This document shows, piece by piece, positions 43,047 to 51,673 of a DNA stretch of 64,000 bases; position 1 is the stretch's first letter; the number at the start of each line of letters is the position of its first letter. Position numbers and translations under genes: made by a program. The notes under the pieces are model-generated. The model was given only the letters and a program-made list of their open reading frames with translations, ran no database searches and was not told the origin of the DNA. The stretch is from contig OZ241353.1 in the NCBI GenBank assembly GCA_965200375.1, forward strand, positions 2,604,001-2,668,000. The letters run 5' to 3'. Origin of the DNA: VXYL01 sp965200375. GTDB taxonomy: Bacteria > Pseudomonadota > Gammaproteobacteria > Pseudomonadales > Azotimanducaceae.

Positions 43047-43694
43047 CTACTCGCCCTCGTCCGCGGGCGGCGTGTCTTCGCTGTCGGCGTCCTCCGCGCC
43101 CTGGGCGCCGCCGCGCCGAGTCGTCACGCTGACCACGGGAATGTCGTGATCGGCGCCGAGGCCGAGGGCGACGATGGCGACGTCCTTCGGCAGCACGAGG
43201 TCCGACAGATGCAGCGACTGGCCAGCTTCCAGCTCGCCGACGTCCACCTCGATGAACTCCGGCAGGTTCTGCGGCAGGCAGCTCACCTCCACCTCGATGA
43301 GATTGCGGGACAGCAGGCCGCCGCCGACCTTGACGCCCACGCACTGCTCCTCGTTCACGAAGTGGAGCGGCACATGGAGATGCACCGCCAAGTCCGCCTG
43401 GATGCGCAGAAAGTCGACGTGCTGCACGCGATCGGTGGCGGGATGGCGTTGCACTTCCCGCAACACGCAGGCTTGCGTCTTGCCGCCCACTTCGAGTTCG
43501 AGAATCTGCGAGAAGAACGCTTCCTCGGCCATGGCCTTGGCCAGATCGTCGTAGCCGATGGCGAGCGCCACCGGCGCCTTGCTGCCGCCGTAGAGGATGC
43601 CGGGGGTCTTGCCGTGCAGCCGGCGCAGGCGTCGGCTCGCCCCCTTGCCCAAGGCATCCCGAAGCTCCGCCCGAACAACGATCTGCTCTGTCAT
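43047..43694 (-). CDS. rplY: 50S ribosomal protein bL25 (Ctc form)
   Basis: A 215-aa, two-domain Ctc-type L25: the N-terminal 5S rRNA-binding domain (ELRDALGKGASRRLRRLHGK, PGILYGG) and a C-terminal TL5 domain (VGGGLLSRNLIEVEVSCLPQ, FIEVDVGELEAGQSLHLSDL), ending in an acidic tail. It heads the run rplY-pth-ychF and is directly preceded by tRNA-Gln, so the gene is probably transcribed from the tRNA promoter. The prs gene that commonly lies between the tRNA and rplY is absent. Confidence 0.95.
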   Translation of the reverse strand: MTEQIVVRAELRDALGKGASRRLRRLHGKTPGILYGGSKAPVALAIGYDDLAKAMAEEAFFSQILELEVGGKTQACVLREVQRHPATDRVQHVDFLRIQADLAVHLHVPLHFVNEEQCVGVKVGGGLLSRNLIEVEVSCLPQNLPEFIEVDVGELEAGQSLHLSDLVLPKDVAIVALGLGADHDIPVVSVTTRRGGAQGAEDADSEDTPPADEGE

Positions 43695-43766
43695 CTAGCG
43701 ACTCCAATCGACGCTACAGGGAAGCCCAGCGGCACCGGCCGATGCGCCGTTCGCGGATCGCAAGCC

Positions 43767-43841
43767 TGGCTGGGGCGGCAGGATTCGAACCTGCGAATGC
43801 CGGGATCAAAACCCGGTGCCTTACCGCTTGGCGACGCCCCA
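43767..43841 (-). tRNA. tRNA-Gln (anticodon TTG)
   Basis: A 75-nt cloverleaf including encoded CCA. The acceptor stem is TGGGGCG/CGCCCCA with discriminator G, the anticodon loop TTTTGAT gives anticodon TTG, and the T-arm has GGTTCGAATCC. The gene lies 72 bp upstream of rplY, with the same orientation. Confidence 0.96.
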
Positions 43842-43864
43842 TGCGGGTATTTGCGAAGGCGGCT

Positions 43865-43894
43865 ATTGTCGGCGGCGGGCGTCCTGGCTGTCAA
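43865..43894 (-). promoter_or_regulatory. sigma70 promoter of tRNA-Gln (and probably rplY-pth-ychF)
   Basis: On the minus strand, a perfect TTGACA (43889-43894), an 18-bp GC-rich spacer and GACAAT (43865-43870). The predicted start is about 16 bp before the tRNA 5' end, as expected for a tRNA promoter. Confidence 0.65.
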
Positions 43895-43942
43895 TGCCGA
43901 CGCGCAGCTGCGATGCCGCGGAGGCGGCAGCGCTTCGCCGGT

Positions 43943-44224
43943 TCAGCCGATCACTTCGAACTGCTTGAGCTCCGGTCGCCCGGCCATCAGTCCCGCGAAC
44001 TTGGCGCCAGCGGCCTTGAAGTGGGCGCTTGCGCCGTGCGCCTTCAGGGCCTCGTCGTCGTCGTAGAGCTCCATCACCGCGTAGCCCTCGGCGTCCTTCA
44101 CCAGCGTGTAGAGCTGGTTGCCGGGTTCGTTGGCGCGCACCTCGGCTGCGAGTTCGAGCATCACCTTCTCGAACTCCGACTCCTTGCCGGCAGCCACCTT
44201 CAAGCGCGCGAGCAGTGCGATCAT
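43943..44224 (-). CDS. antibiotic biosynthesis monooxygenase-fold protein (YgiN-like)
   Basis: A 93-aa ABM-fold protein. MIALLARLKVAAGKESEFEK, ANEPGNQLYTLVKD, GYAVMELYDDDEALKAHGAS and HFKAAGAKF are typical of small dimeric ferredoxin-like quinol monooxygenases such as YgiN. It lacks flavin or metal motifs, as the family does. The ATG at 44224 begins the conserved fold; the frame runs on upstream but as shadow sequence. It is divergent from the sugar-dehydrogenase-like gene and 49 bp upstream of the promoter of tRNA-Gln. Its substrate is unknown. Confidence 0.88.
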   Translation of the reverse strand: MIALLARLKVAAGKESEFEKVMLELAAEVRANEPGNQLYTLVKDAEGYAVMELYDDDEALKAHGASAHFKAAGAKFAGLMAGRPELKQFEVIG

Positions 44225-44416
44225 TCGATCCACCTTGGTTGTCGTTGCAGTCGCGCCAGCATACCAATCCCGTGGCGGCCGATGCGGGCGCCGCCAACGG
44301 ACGATCCCGCTCGCCCGGGTTGCTGGCACACGGCCCCAACACGGCGCCCGGCCCGGCGTTGCAAAGCGGCGACATTGGGCGACAATGCGACCGACTCCCG
44401 TCGGAGGGCATGGCTG

Positions 44417-45982
44417 ATGGTCCCGTCGAAATCGCCGGCGTCGACGTGCGTCGGATGCGGTGCGCTGCTGGCGTTGGCGCTGGCGCTTGCTGAGGGCGCG
44501 GCGGCGCAGACGCCGCTGGCCGATCCGATTCCCGAACCCATCGCCAAGGGCCCGCTGCGCGTTGCCGCGGAGGCGTTCGTGCGTGCGCCGCCAAGCCGGG
44601 ACATGGCGACGCCGGGCGGCACCAACAGCGCCTACGCCCGCATTCAGTACCTTCTGCCGGTGCCGGGGCCCGGCGGACGGCTGGCCTTCAACGACACCCG
44701 CGGGCTGCTGTACTTCACGGATTCGACCGGTGCCCCGCCGCAGGTCTACCTGGACCTCCGCAACGAGGGCGTCGGCTTCACCAACGCCAACTTCCCCAAC
44801 GAGGCGGGCTTCATGGGCTTCGCCTTCCATCCGCAGTTCGCCACGGTCGGCACGCCTGGCTACGGCAAGCTCTACACGGCCTTCTCGGCCGAGCCCGAGG
44901 GCGCGGCGGACCATGCCGGGGAGGGGGCGGTCCAGCACAGCGTTCTGCAGGAGTGGACGGCAACGGACGCCGCCGCCGCGACCTTCGCCGGCGCGGCGCG
45001 GGAGCTGCTGCGCGTCGGCCAGTTCGCGCCCAACCACAACATCGGCACCATCGCCTTCAATCCCGCGTCCCGTCCTGGCGGTGCGGACTACGGGCGCCTT
45101 TACGTCGGCCTCGGCGATGGCGGCGGCGCTCACGATCCCCGCGACAACGGCCAGCGGCTGGCCACCCCCCTCGGCGCCATTCTGCGCATCGATCCGCTGG
45201 ACACGGCCGACGGCGCCTACGGTATTCCGGCGGACAACCCGTTCGTCGCCGAGGCGGACGCCGCTGCCGAGGTGTGGGCCTACGGCCTGCGGCATCCCCA
45301 GCAGTTCTCGTGGGATTCCGACGGGCGCATGTTCATTGGCGACATCGGCCAGGATCAGATCGAGGAGATCAACCTGGGCGTCGCTGGCGCCAACTACGGC
45401 TGGCGGCTTCGGGAAGGCACTTTCGCCACCGCCATGGCCCACGGCGGCCGTGGCGGCCCGGTGTTCCGGCGCCCGGACGAGGATCCGCTGCCGTTCGCCT
45501 ATCCCGTCGCCCAGTACGACCACGACGAAGGGCTGGCGGTGGGCGGCGGCTTCGTCTACCGCGGCAGCCGCGTTCCGGCGCTCGCGGACAAGTACCTGTT
45601 CACGGACTTCCCCCGCGGCCGCCTGTTCGCCATCGACGCCGACGGCCTCGTCGCCGGCCAGCCGGCCGACATCCTCGAGGTGCGCCTGACGTTCGACGGC
45701 GTCGAGCGCGAGCTGGCGGACGTCGCTGGCTACCCCAACACCTATCGGCCAGGCCTGCGGGTGGACTCCCGGCTGGGCATCGACCACGACGGCGAGCTGT
45801 ATCTGCTCACCAAGGGCGACGGCTGGATCAGGAAACTGGCGGCACAGCGCCCGGTTGCCGCTGCGCCGCCGCCGGAAGGCGGTGACCGGTGGCGGGCGGT
45901 GCGGCGTAGCTGGCGGGCTTGCGACGACGGCGGCGTTGCCGCAAGGGGCGAGGACTGCGACGCGCCGGAAGAAGCGCTGTAG
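44417..45982 (+). CDS. PQQ-dependent sugar dehydrogenase-like (GSDH fold) exported protein
   Basis: A 521-aa secreted six-bladed propeller. A signal peptide (about residues 1-30, ending AEGAAAQ) leads to GSDH-family motifs: NEAGFMGFAFHPQF, APNHNIGTIAFNP, GRLYVGLGDGGG, EVWAYGLRHPQQFSWD, MFIGDIGQDQIEEINLG and NYGWRLREGTF. The family includes soluble PQQ glucose dehydrogenase and Hedgehog-interacting proteins, so oxidation of a sugar or another alcohol is plausible but not shown. The C-terminal 40 residues are charged and Cys-containing (WRACDDGG, GEDCDA) and outside the fold. It converges on topA, 7 bp away. Confidence 0.88.
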   Translation: MVPSKSPASTCVGCGALLALALALAEGAAAQTPLADPIPEPIAKGPLRVAAEAFVRAPPSRDMATPGGTNSAYARIQYLLPVPGPGGRLAFNDTRGLLYFTDSTGAPPQVYLDLRNEGVGFTNANFPNEAGFMGFAFHPQFATVGTPGYGKLYTAFSAEPEGAADHAGEGAVQHSVLQEWTATDAAAATFAGAARELLRVGQFAPNHNIGTIAFNPASRPGGADYGRLYVGLGDGGGAHDPRDNGQRLATPLGAILRIDPLDTADGAYGIPADNPFVAEADAAAEVWAYGLRHPQQFSWDSDGRMFIGDIGQDQIEEINLGVAGANYGWRLREGTFATAMAHGGRGGPVFRRPDEDPLPFAYPVAQYDHDEGLAVGGGFVYRGSRVPALADKYLFTDFPRGRLFAIDADGLVAGQPADILEVRLTFDGVERELADVAGYPNTYRPGLRVDSRLGIDHDGELYLLTKGDGWIRKLAAQRPVAAAPPPEGGDRWRAVRRSWRACDDGGVAARGEDCDAPEEAL

Positions 45983-45989
45983 ACGCTCG

Positions 45990-48707
45990 CTAGCTTCCCG
46001 CTGCGACGCGGGTCCGCTTCGGCCGCGCTTTGGCCTTGGGCCTCGGCTTGGCCTTCGCCTTTGCCCCCGGGCGCGGCTTCTTCGCCTCCGGCCGCACCTC
46101 GTTCCAGGCGCCGTCGCGGTAGAAGGCGCTCCAGCCGGTGGCCTTGCCGTCCTTCTCCGAGGCCACGAACTGCTGGCCGCTCTTGCGCGAAAAGCGCACC
46201 AGCGCCGGGTTGCCTTCGCCATCCGTTTCCGGCGCCGCCAGCAGGTAGGCGAACTTCGGGTCCAGTTCGTTGCCGTGGGCCTTCAGTTCCCGCACCAGCG
46301 GCGGGCGCGTCTCCCGGTGCCGCGGAAATCCGCTGGCGGCCAGGAAGATGCCGGCGGCGCCGTCGCGCAGCACGTAGTGGTCGTCGACGCTGGCGCAGCG
46401 CAGTTCCGGCATCGGCACCGGGTCCGCCTTCGGCGGCGCCGGCTGGCCGTTGCGCAGCAGCTTGCGGGTGTTCTTGCAGTCGTCGCCGGTGCAGCCGAAG
46501 AACTTGCCGAAACGCCCGGAACGCAGCTGCATCTCGGCGCCGCACTTGTCGCACTTGAGCACGGGGCCGTCGTAGCCCTTGAGCCGGAACTCGCCGGTTT
46601 CCACCTCGTGGCCAGCGCAGTCCGGGTTGTTGCCGCAGATGTGCAGCTTGCGGGTGGCGTCGATCAGGTAGCTGTCCATCGGCGCTTGGCACACCGGGCA
46701 CTTCCGCTTGGCTCGCAGCAGCTTGGATTCGCCCTCCGCATCCTGCTCCACGTCCACGGCCTCGTCGCCGGGCACGAGGTTCATGGTGTTGGCGCAGCGC
46801 TCCTTCGGCGGCAGCGCATAGCCGGAACAGCCTAGAAACACGCCGGTGCCGGCGGTGCGCAGCTGCATCGGCCGCGTACACTTGCCGCAGGCGATGGAAG
46901 TGGCCGTCGGCTCGTTGGCGCGCATCCCGGCCTCGCCCTGGGCGGCGGCAAGCTGCCCGGAGAAGTCCGCATAGAAGGCGTCGAGCAGCGATCGCCAGGC
47001 GCGCTGGCCTTCCGCAACCTGGTCGAGGTCCGTCTCCATGTCCGCCGTGAACGAGTAGCTCATCAGCTCGGGGAAGTTCTCCAGCAGTCGATCGGTCACC
47101 AGCTCGCCGATGCGCTCGGCGTGGAAGCGGCGCTTCTGCAGCGTCACGTAGCCACGGTCCTGGATGGTGGAGATGATGGGCACGTAGGTGGAGGGGCGGC
47201 CGATGCCGCGCTTCTCCAGCTCGCGCACCAGGCTCGCCTCGCCGTAGCGGGGCGGCGGCTTGGTGAAGTGCTGCACGACGTCCGCGTTGGCGAGCTGCAG
47301 TTCTTCGCCCGCCGCGTAGTCCGGCAGCGCCTTGTCCTCGTCCCGGGACGGCAGCACCCGGGTGTGGCCGTCGAACTTGAGAATGCGCCCGCGCAGCCGC
47401 AGCTCGAAGGCGCCGGCGGCGGCCGTCACGGTGGTGGCGAGGTACTCGGCGCGGGTCATTTGGGAAGCGACGAACTGCCGCCAGACGAGGTCGTAGAGGC
47501 GGCGGGCGTCGGCCTCCAGGGCGCCGAGGTCCGCTGCCAGGTCCGTCGGCCGGATGGCTTCGTGCGCTTCCTGGGCGGTGGCCTTGCTGGCGTACACGTT
47601 CGCCGTTTGCGGCACGTAGCGGGGTCCGTAGGCGCGGCCGATGTGTTCCCGCACGGCGGTCAGCGCCTCGGCGGCGATGTTGGTCGAGTCCGTGCGCATG
47701 TAGGTGACGTGTCCGGCTTCGTACAGGCGCTGCGCCAGCGTCATCGTCTTGCGGACGCTGAAGCCGAGGCGCGTGGAAGCGGCCTGCTGCAAGGTGGAGG
47801 TGATGAAGGGCGCGCCGGGACCGGTGCTGGTGTTCCGGTCCTCCCGCGTCGCCACCACGCAGCGCTGCCGCTTGAGGCGCGCCAGCGCAGCCTTGGCGTC
47901 GCCCTCGTTGTCGGGCCGGAAGTCGCGTCCGTCCTCCTTGACTGCCTGGAAGCGCATCGGCTCGTCGCCCGCCGCGGCGCTGCTCCGCGCCAGGTCCGCG
48001 AACAACTCCCAGTATTCGTCGGGGTCGAAGGCGCGGATCTCCCGCTCGCGGTCCACGATCAGGCGCACGGCGACGGACTGCACCCGCCCGGCGGAGAGCC
48101 CCCGGGCCACCTTGGCCCACAGCAGCGGCGACAGCTCGAAGCCCACCACGCGGTCCAGAAAGCGCCGCGCCTGCTGGGCGTTGACGCGGTTCTCGTCCAC
48201 TCTGCCGGGGTTGGCGAACGCCTGCTCGACGGCATGGCGGGTGATCTCGTTGAACACCACGCGCCGGTAGCGGTCCGGCGGTCCGCCAAGCACTTCCATC
48301 AGGTGCCAGGCGATGGCCTCGCCCTCGCGATCCAGGTCCGTGGCCAAGTAGATGCGTTCGGCGCGCGCCGCCAGGCGCTTGAGTTCGCCGACCACCTTCT
48401 CCTTGCCGGGGATCACCTCGTAGGTGGCCTCCCAACCGCCCCGGGGATCGACGCCCATGCGCTGCACCAGCTGCGCCCGGTTGCGCCGCGCCCGATACTC
48501 CGCCCGCTTGGCCGGGGAGAGCTTCCTGGTCTTGGCGGCCTCCTTGGCGCGTTGCTCGGCGAGCGCCTTGGGGTCCGGCCGGCGGCCCCCGACTGGCAGA
48601 TCCCGCACATGGCCGGCGCTCGACTTCACGGTGAAGTCGCGGCCGAGATAGCGGTTGATGGTCGGCGCCTTGGTGGCGGACTCGACAATGACCAGGGAAC
48701 GGGCCAT
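45990..48707 (-). CDS. topA: DNA topoisomerase I
   Basis: A 905-aa type IA topoisomerase that relaxes negative supercoils. The TOPRIM start LVIVESATKAPTINRYL and LATDLDREGEAIAWHL, the catalytic Tyr in HVTYMRTDSTNIAAEAL, and GRPSTYVPIISTIQDRGYV are present. Three Cys4 zinc ribbons follow (CGKCTRPMQL, CPVCQAPMDS and CDKCGAEMQL are their first halves), then a Lys/Pro/Ala-rich basic tail. The ATG at 48707 follows a GGAG-type site. A promoter with a perfect -35 box lies about 60 bp upstream. Confidence 0.97.
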   Translation of the reverse strand: MARSLVIVESATKAPTINRYLGRDFTVKSSAGHVRDLPVGGRRPDPKALAEQRAKEAAKTRKLSPAKRAEYRARRNRAQLVQRMGVDPRGGWEATYEVIPGKEKVVGELKRLAARAERIYLATDLDREGEAIAWHLMEVLGGPPDRYRRVVFNEITRHAVEQAFANPGRVDENRVNAQQARRFLDRVVGFELSPLLWAKVARGLSAGRVQSVAVRLIVDREREIRAFDPDEYWELFADLARSSAAAGDEPMRFQAVKEDGRDFRPDNEGDAKAALARLKRQRCVVATREDRNTSTGPGAPFITSTLQQAASTRLGFSVRKTMTLAQRLYEAGHVTYMRTDSTNIAAEALTAVREHIGRAYGPRYVPQTANVYASKATAQEAHEAIRPTDLAADLGALEADARRLYDLVWRQFVASQMTRAEYLATTVTAAAGAFELRLRGRILKFDGHTRVLPSRDEDKALPDYAAGEELQLANADVVQHFTKPPPRYGEASLVRELEKRGIGRPSTYVPIISTIQDRGYVTLQKRRFHAERIGELVTDRLLENFPELMSYSFTADMETDLDQVAEGQRAWRSLLDAFYADFSGQLAAAQGEAGMRANEPTATSIACGKCTRPMQLRTAGTGVFLGCSGYALPPKERCANTMNLVPGDEAVDVEQDAEGESKLLRAKRKCPVCQAPMDSYLIDATRKLHICGNNPDCAGHEVETGEFRLKGYDGPVLKCDKCGAEMQLRSGRFGKFFGCTGDDCKNTRKLLRNGQPAPPKADPVPMPELRCASVDDHYVLRDGAAGIFLAASGFPRHRETRPPLVRELKAHGNELDPKFAYLLAAPETDGEGNPALVRFSRKSGQQFVASEKDGKATGWSAFYRDGAWNEVRPEAKKPRPGAKAKAKPRPKAKARPKRTRVAAGS

Positions 48708-49065
48708 GGCGCTCCTTTCGTCCTGGAGGTTGTGTGGCGCGTGGCCGGGCGGCGTTGGCGGCGCATATAAGTACCGCGCCGTGCCTGCTGTCAACTACTC
48801 AGGTGCGGAGTGGGCATGCGGCACTTGGCAGGAGTGCGCTCACCGGCACTGACGGGGTTGCCGGAGGCACCGAGGCTGCGCGGCGGGAACCGGGCGAATT
48901 TCCCACGCTTGCCGGTGGTAACGACGTACAGACAAGCCTTGCGAACCTGAAAGACACTGTCCCCGAGGCCGCGCCCGACGACGCGGAGTCGGAAGGTGCC
49001 TATGATACCTTCAGCACCGGTGCGGCGACGGACCGCGCCAGCAAGACACGACGGAGAACAGCCAC
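48708..49065. other. intergenic region between topA and the Uma2 gene
   Basis: About 358 bp holding the topA promoter and, near the Uma2 gene, TATGAT at about 49000 without a good -35. No protein family is recognised in any frame. Confidence 0.5.
48765..48794 (-). promoter_or_regulatory. putative sigma70 promoter of topA
   Basis: On the minus strand, TTGACA (48789-48794), an 18-bp spacer and TTATAT (48765-48770), in the only AT-rich patch of this stretch, 58 bp before the topA start codon. The -35 is perfect; the -10 is weak. Confidence 0.55.
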
Positions 49066-49863
49066 ATGCCCGCGCCACTGTCGGCCGCGGCCGCCCCGGC
49101 CGCTGCAAACGTCCACGCCGCACGAGCGGAGCCCGTGTTCTACCCCTGCTCGGACGGTAAGCCGATGGCGGACAACATGTGGCAGGCGGAGGCCATTGTG
49201 AACGCCATGGTCGACCTCATGGGCGCGCATCCGCAAGCGATGGTGGCGGCGGACATCTTCGTGTACTTGGAAGAGGGGAACAGGAACAGCAAGATCGTGC
49301 CGGACGTGCTGGTGGGGCTGGGGCTCGGTGCGCACAAGCGCCGGAGCTACTACGTCTGGGAGGAAGGCAAGCCGCCGGACTGGGTGCTGGAGGTGGCGTC
49401 GCCGCGCACGCAAGCGGAGGACCGGGGCAGCAAGCGGCGCCGCTACGCGGGAATCGGGGTGCCGGAGTACTGGCTGTTCGACCCCACGGGGGACGTCTAC
49501 CCTCGCGGAACGCCGGACCTGCAAGGGCTCAAGCTGGTGGGCGGCGAGTACGTTCCGCTGGAGTCGCGGCTGGTGGACGGCCACCGGCTGATCCGCAGCG
49601 AGGTGCTGGGCTTGGACGTGCGCAAGGATGGCGAACTGCTTCGCTTCCGCGACGCGGCGACGGGCAGGGATGTGCGGCATTGGTCCGAAATCGCGGCGGA
49701 CGAGAAGCAGGCACAGAGGGCTGTCGAGCGGGAATCAATCCACGCCGAACGGGAAGCGGCCCGTGCGAGCCGGGAAGCCGCCGCCCGCTCGGCGGCCCAG
49801 GCTCGCGTTGCGGAGTTGGAAGCTGCGCTGCGACGGCGTTCGAGGACGGGCCGCTCGCCGTGA
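49066..49863 (+). CDS. Uma2 family (DUF820) putative endonuclease
   Basis: A 265-aa protein of the PD-(D/E)XK-like Uma2 family. MADNMWQAEAIVNAMVDLM, the catalytic strand SKIVPDVLVGLG and WVLEVASPRTQAEDRGSKRR, RYAGIGVPEYWLFDP are characteristic, and KLVGGEYVPLESR follows. The C-terminal 55 residues form a long Ala/Glu/Arg helix, probably a coiled coil (about 205-260). Uma2 proteins are very abundant in cyanobacteria and some symbionts, and are often linked to mobile DNA; their function is unresolved. A transposase relic lies directly downstream in opposite orientation. Confidence 0.88.
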   Translation: MPAPLSAAAAPAAANVHAARAEPVFYPCSDGKPMADNMWQAEAIVNAMVDLMGAHPQAMVAADIFVYLEEGNRNSKIVPDVLVGLGLGAHKRRSYYVWEEGKPPDWVLEVASPRTQAEDRGSKRRRYAGIGVPEYWLFDPTGDVYPRGTPDLQGLKLVGGEYVPLESRLVDGHRLIRSEVLGLDVRKDGELLRFRDAATGRDVRHWSEIAADEKQAQRAVERESIHAEREAARASREAAARSAAQARVAELEAALRRRSRTGRSP

Positions 49864-49904
49864 GTGGCCCACTTGCCAGTGACTTCGGAGGTCCACTGCT
49901 CTTG

Positions 49905-50325
49905 CTTAGGCGACTGCCGGCTGCTACGTTCCGGCGCTTCCCCTGCCTCCGACCCTTCGCCACCTGCAGCCGGTTCTTCGTCCACGTATACGACCGCTCC
50001 CCGTCGTGCCTCTCCCGGTAGCGCTCGTGGAAGTGCGCCACCGTCCACGCCTCGTACCGCTTCCGGTACAGCGCCTCCAGCCGCAGCACCTCGTCCACCG
50101 GCGCCCCGCCGCGACGACGCCTGCGACATCCGCTTGTCCGCCAGCCCCTCCTCGTGGCACCTCTCCGCGTAGCGCCCGGAACGACCGCGGACAGACGCCC
50201 AGCAGCGCCGCCGCCGCCTCCTGCGTCAGCCGGCTCTCCGTCCACCCCGACAGCGCCTCCTCGAACCTCCTCATCTTCGTCTCCCGCAGCCCCTCCGCCC
50301 GCTTCATCAACCCTCCCAGAGGCGC
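49905..50325 (-). pseudogene. N-terminal remnant of an ISNCY-type transposase
   Basis: Reading down from about 50310, MRRFEEALSGWTESRLTQEA and AAALLGVCPRSFR give the helix-turn-helix start of an ISNCY-family transposase. The match continues in other frames with APVDEVLRLEALYRKRYEA and the stretch AHFHERYRERHDGERSYTWT, KNRLQ. Two frameshifts break it, and it ends near 49905 before the DDE catalytic domain, so it is a truncated, inactive relic. Its upstream end abuts two IS-type subterminal repeats. Confidence 0.75.
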
Positions 50326-50331
50326 CCGAAG

Positions 50332-50373
50332 GCGGACAACTCATGTGCTACGAAGCGGACAGATCATGTGCTA
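50332..50373. repeat. subterminal direct repeats of the transposon end
   Basis: GCGGACAACTCATGTGCTA (50332-50350) and GCGGACAGATCATGTGCTA (50355-50373) match at 17 of 19 positions. They lie directly upstream of the transposase relic, as transposase-binding repeats at an IS end do. The opposite end of the element is not visible. Confidence 0.7.
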
Positions 50374-50492
50374 ACAACAGGTGCTGTGCGGGATCAGCGC
50401 GGGATCGCCCCTTCTGACGGTGCCGCGCCGGAGGAAGGCATCCGGCGCGACCGCCTTGCCGGGGTGACGAGGACGGCCGAGCGGCTGCCGAC

Positions 50493-51059
50493 CTACGCCT
50501 TGTCGTACGTCCCGCCGTGTCCGGTTTGCCGATGCAGAGCGGCGATCGCGCCGAGGCCGGCGGCGATGGCGGCCACGGTGGCTGCCGCATCGTCCTCGTC
50601 GCCGCTTTCCAGGCCGAACCAGGACACCGCGCGCGCGGTCGCCTCGACCGCGATGCAGCCCCCCGGCAGGGCGTCGATCAGCGGCCCCAGCTGGCGCCAG
50701 TAGTCGGCCGCCGGCGTTGGCACGCCGGCCGGCGGCGTCGGCGCCAGCCAGCCCGCCAGGCAGCGGGGTTCGCGCTCGGATTTCACCAGTCGCCAGCGGG
50801 GTCCGTCGGACAGCGGCGGCACGAGCGGCAGCCGGTAGGCTACGCAACGGCGCTCGGCGACTAGCTGTTCGCCGGCGCTGGACACGCGTTCCTGGGCCGG
50901 GGCGTCGGGGTTCTCCACCGCGGCGAGTTCGACCGCCAGGCCGTGCCGGCGGGCGGCGGTGCGCCACTCGGCCTGCTGCCGCTGCCGGCGCGAGGGCAGC
51001 AGCCAGAGCAGCGGCCCGACTGCCGCCAGCAGGACGATGGCGACTATGGTCCAGGCCAT
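50493..51059 (-). CDS. conserved hypothetical single-helix membrane protein
   Basis: A 188-aa protein. Residues 2-22 form one membrane helix (TIVAIVLLAAVGPLLWLLP) followed by a basic stop-transfer PSRRQRQQAEWR, then a cytoplasmic domain starting ARRHGLAVEL. This architecture is shared with conserved proteins of unknown function I recall from Pseudomonas. The middle has VAYRLPLVPPL and RWRLVKSEREPRCLAGW. The ATG at 51059 is placed at the helix start. A short copy of the dispersed repeat begins 34 bp upstream of it. No function can be assigned. Confidence 0.75.
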   Translation of the reverse strand: MAWTIVAIVLLAAVGPLLWLLPSRRQRQQAEWRTAARRHGLAVELAAVENPDAPAQERVSSAGEQLVAERRCVAYRLPLVPPLSDGPRWRLVKSEREPRCLAGWLAPTPPAGVPTPAADYWRQLGPLIDALPGGCIAVEATARAVSWFGLESGDEDDAAATVAAIAAGLGAIAALHRQTGHGGTYDKA

Positions 51060-51093
51060 CGTGGCGTCCTCGCTTGGCGCGGCGCGTGGCAGC

Positions 51094-51154
51094 GTACCGC
51101 TTCCGAATCGACTGGACGTGCCATGGCCACGTCCATCCGGAACGGAACCGCTAG
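51094..51154 (-). repeat. dispersed leader-like repeat, short copy
   Basis: A 61-bp relative of the 160-bp repeats at 5047 and 37491: the 45 bp up to 51154 align with their 3' ends (plus-strand sense) with about 10 differences, and the other end retains ACCGCTTCC. The central 100 bp are missing. It folds as a hairpin with perfect TGGACGTG/CACGTCCA arms. Confidence 0.7.
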
Positions 51155-51226
51155 GCCGCGATCTGTACCGCCTCTCGGGCGGTGGTGTATTGTCCGCCAA
51201 GCGTGTGCAATTTCGCGGAGGCGACG

Positions 51227-51673
51227 ATGGCCGACTACCGTCGTGTGCTGCTGGCTGTGGACCTCACCGACGAATGCCGACGAGTGGCCAAGCGGGCCCG
51301 CGGGCTGGCGACGGCCGGGGAACTGCACATCGTCCATGTCATCGAACCGCTCAGCCTCGCCTACGGCGGCGACATGCCGATGGATCTGAGCGCGGTCCAG
51401 GACCAGATCCACGAACAGGCGCGCCTGCATCTGGCCAGCTTCGCCGCCGAGTTCGCCATTGGGGCCGAGCGTCGGCACCTCCTGTTCGGGCGTCCGGAGA
51501 GCGAGATCCACCGTTTGGCGGAGGCCGAGGACATGGACCTCATCGTGGTGGGCAGCCACGGCCGCCACGGCTTGGCGCTGCTGCTCGGCTCCACTGCCAA
51601 CGGGGTGCTGCACGGCGCCTCCTGCGACGTGCTGGCGGTGCGCGTCGGCCCCGATGCGCCGCCGGAGGCGTGA
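51227..51673 (+). CDS. universal stress protein, UspA family
   Basis: A 148-aa UspA-type protein. YRRVLLAVDLTDECRRVAKR opens the Rossmann-like fold, GELHIVHVIEPLS follows, and the ATP-binding signature MDLIVVGSHGRHGLALLLGS with TANGVLH and CDVLAVRV closes it, so it probably binds ATP. The ATG at 51227 follows GGAGG at about 6 nt. Its stop overlaps the GTG of the lytic transglycosylase gene, so both are likely co-translated. Confidence 0.93.
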   Translation: MADYRRVLLAVDLTDECRRVAKRARGLATAGELHIVHVIEPLSLAYGGDMPMDLSAVQDQIHEQARLHLASFAAEFAIGAERRHLLFGRPESEIHRLAEAEDMDLIVVGSHGRHGLALLLGSTANGVLHGASCDVLAVRVGPDAPPEA

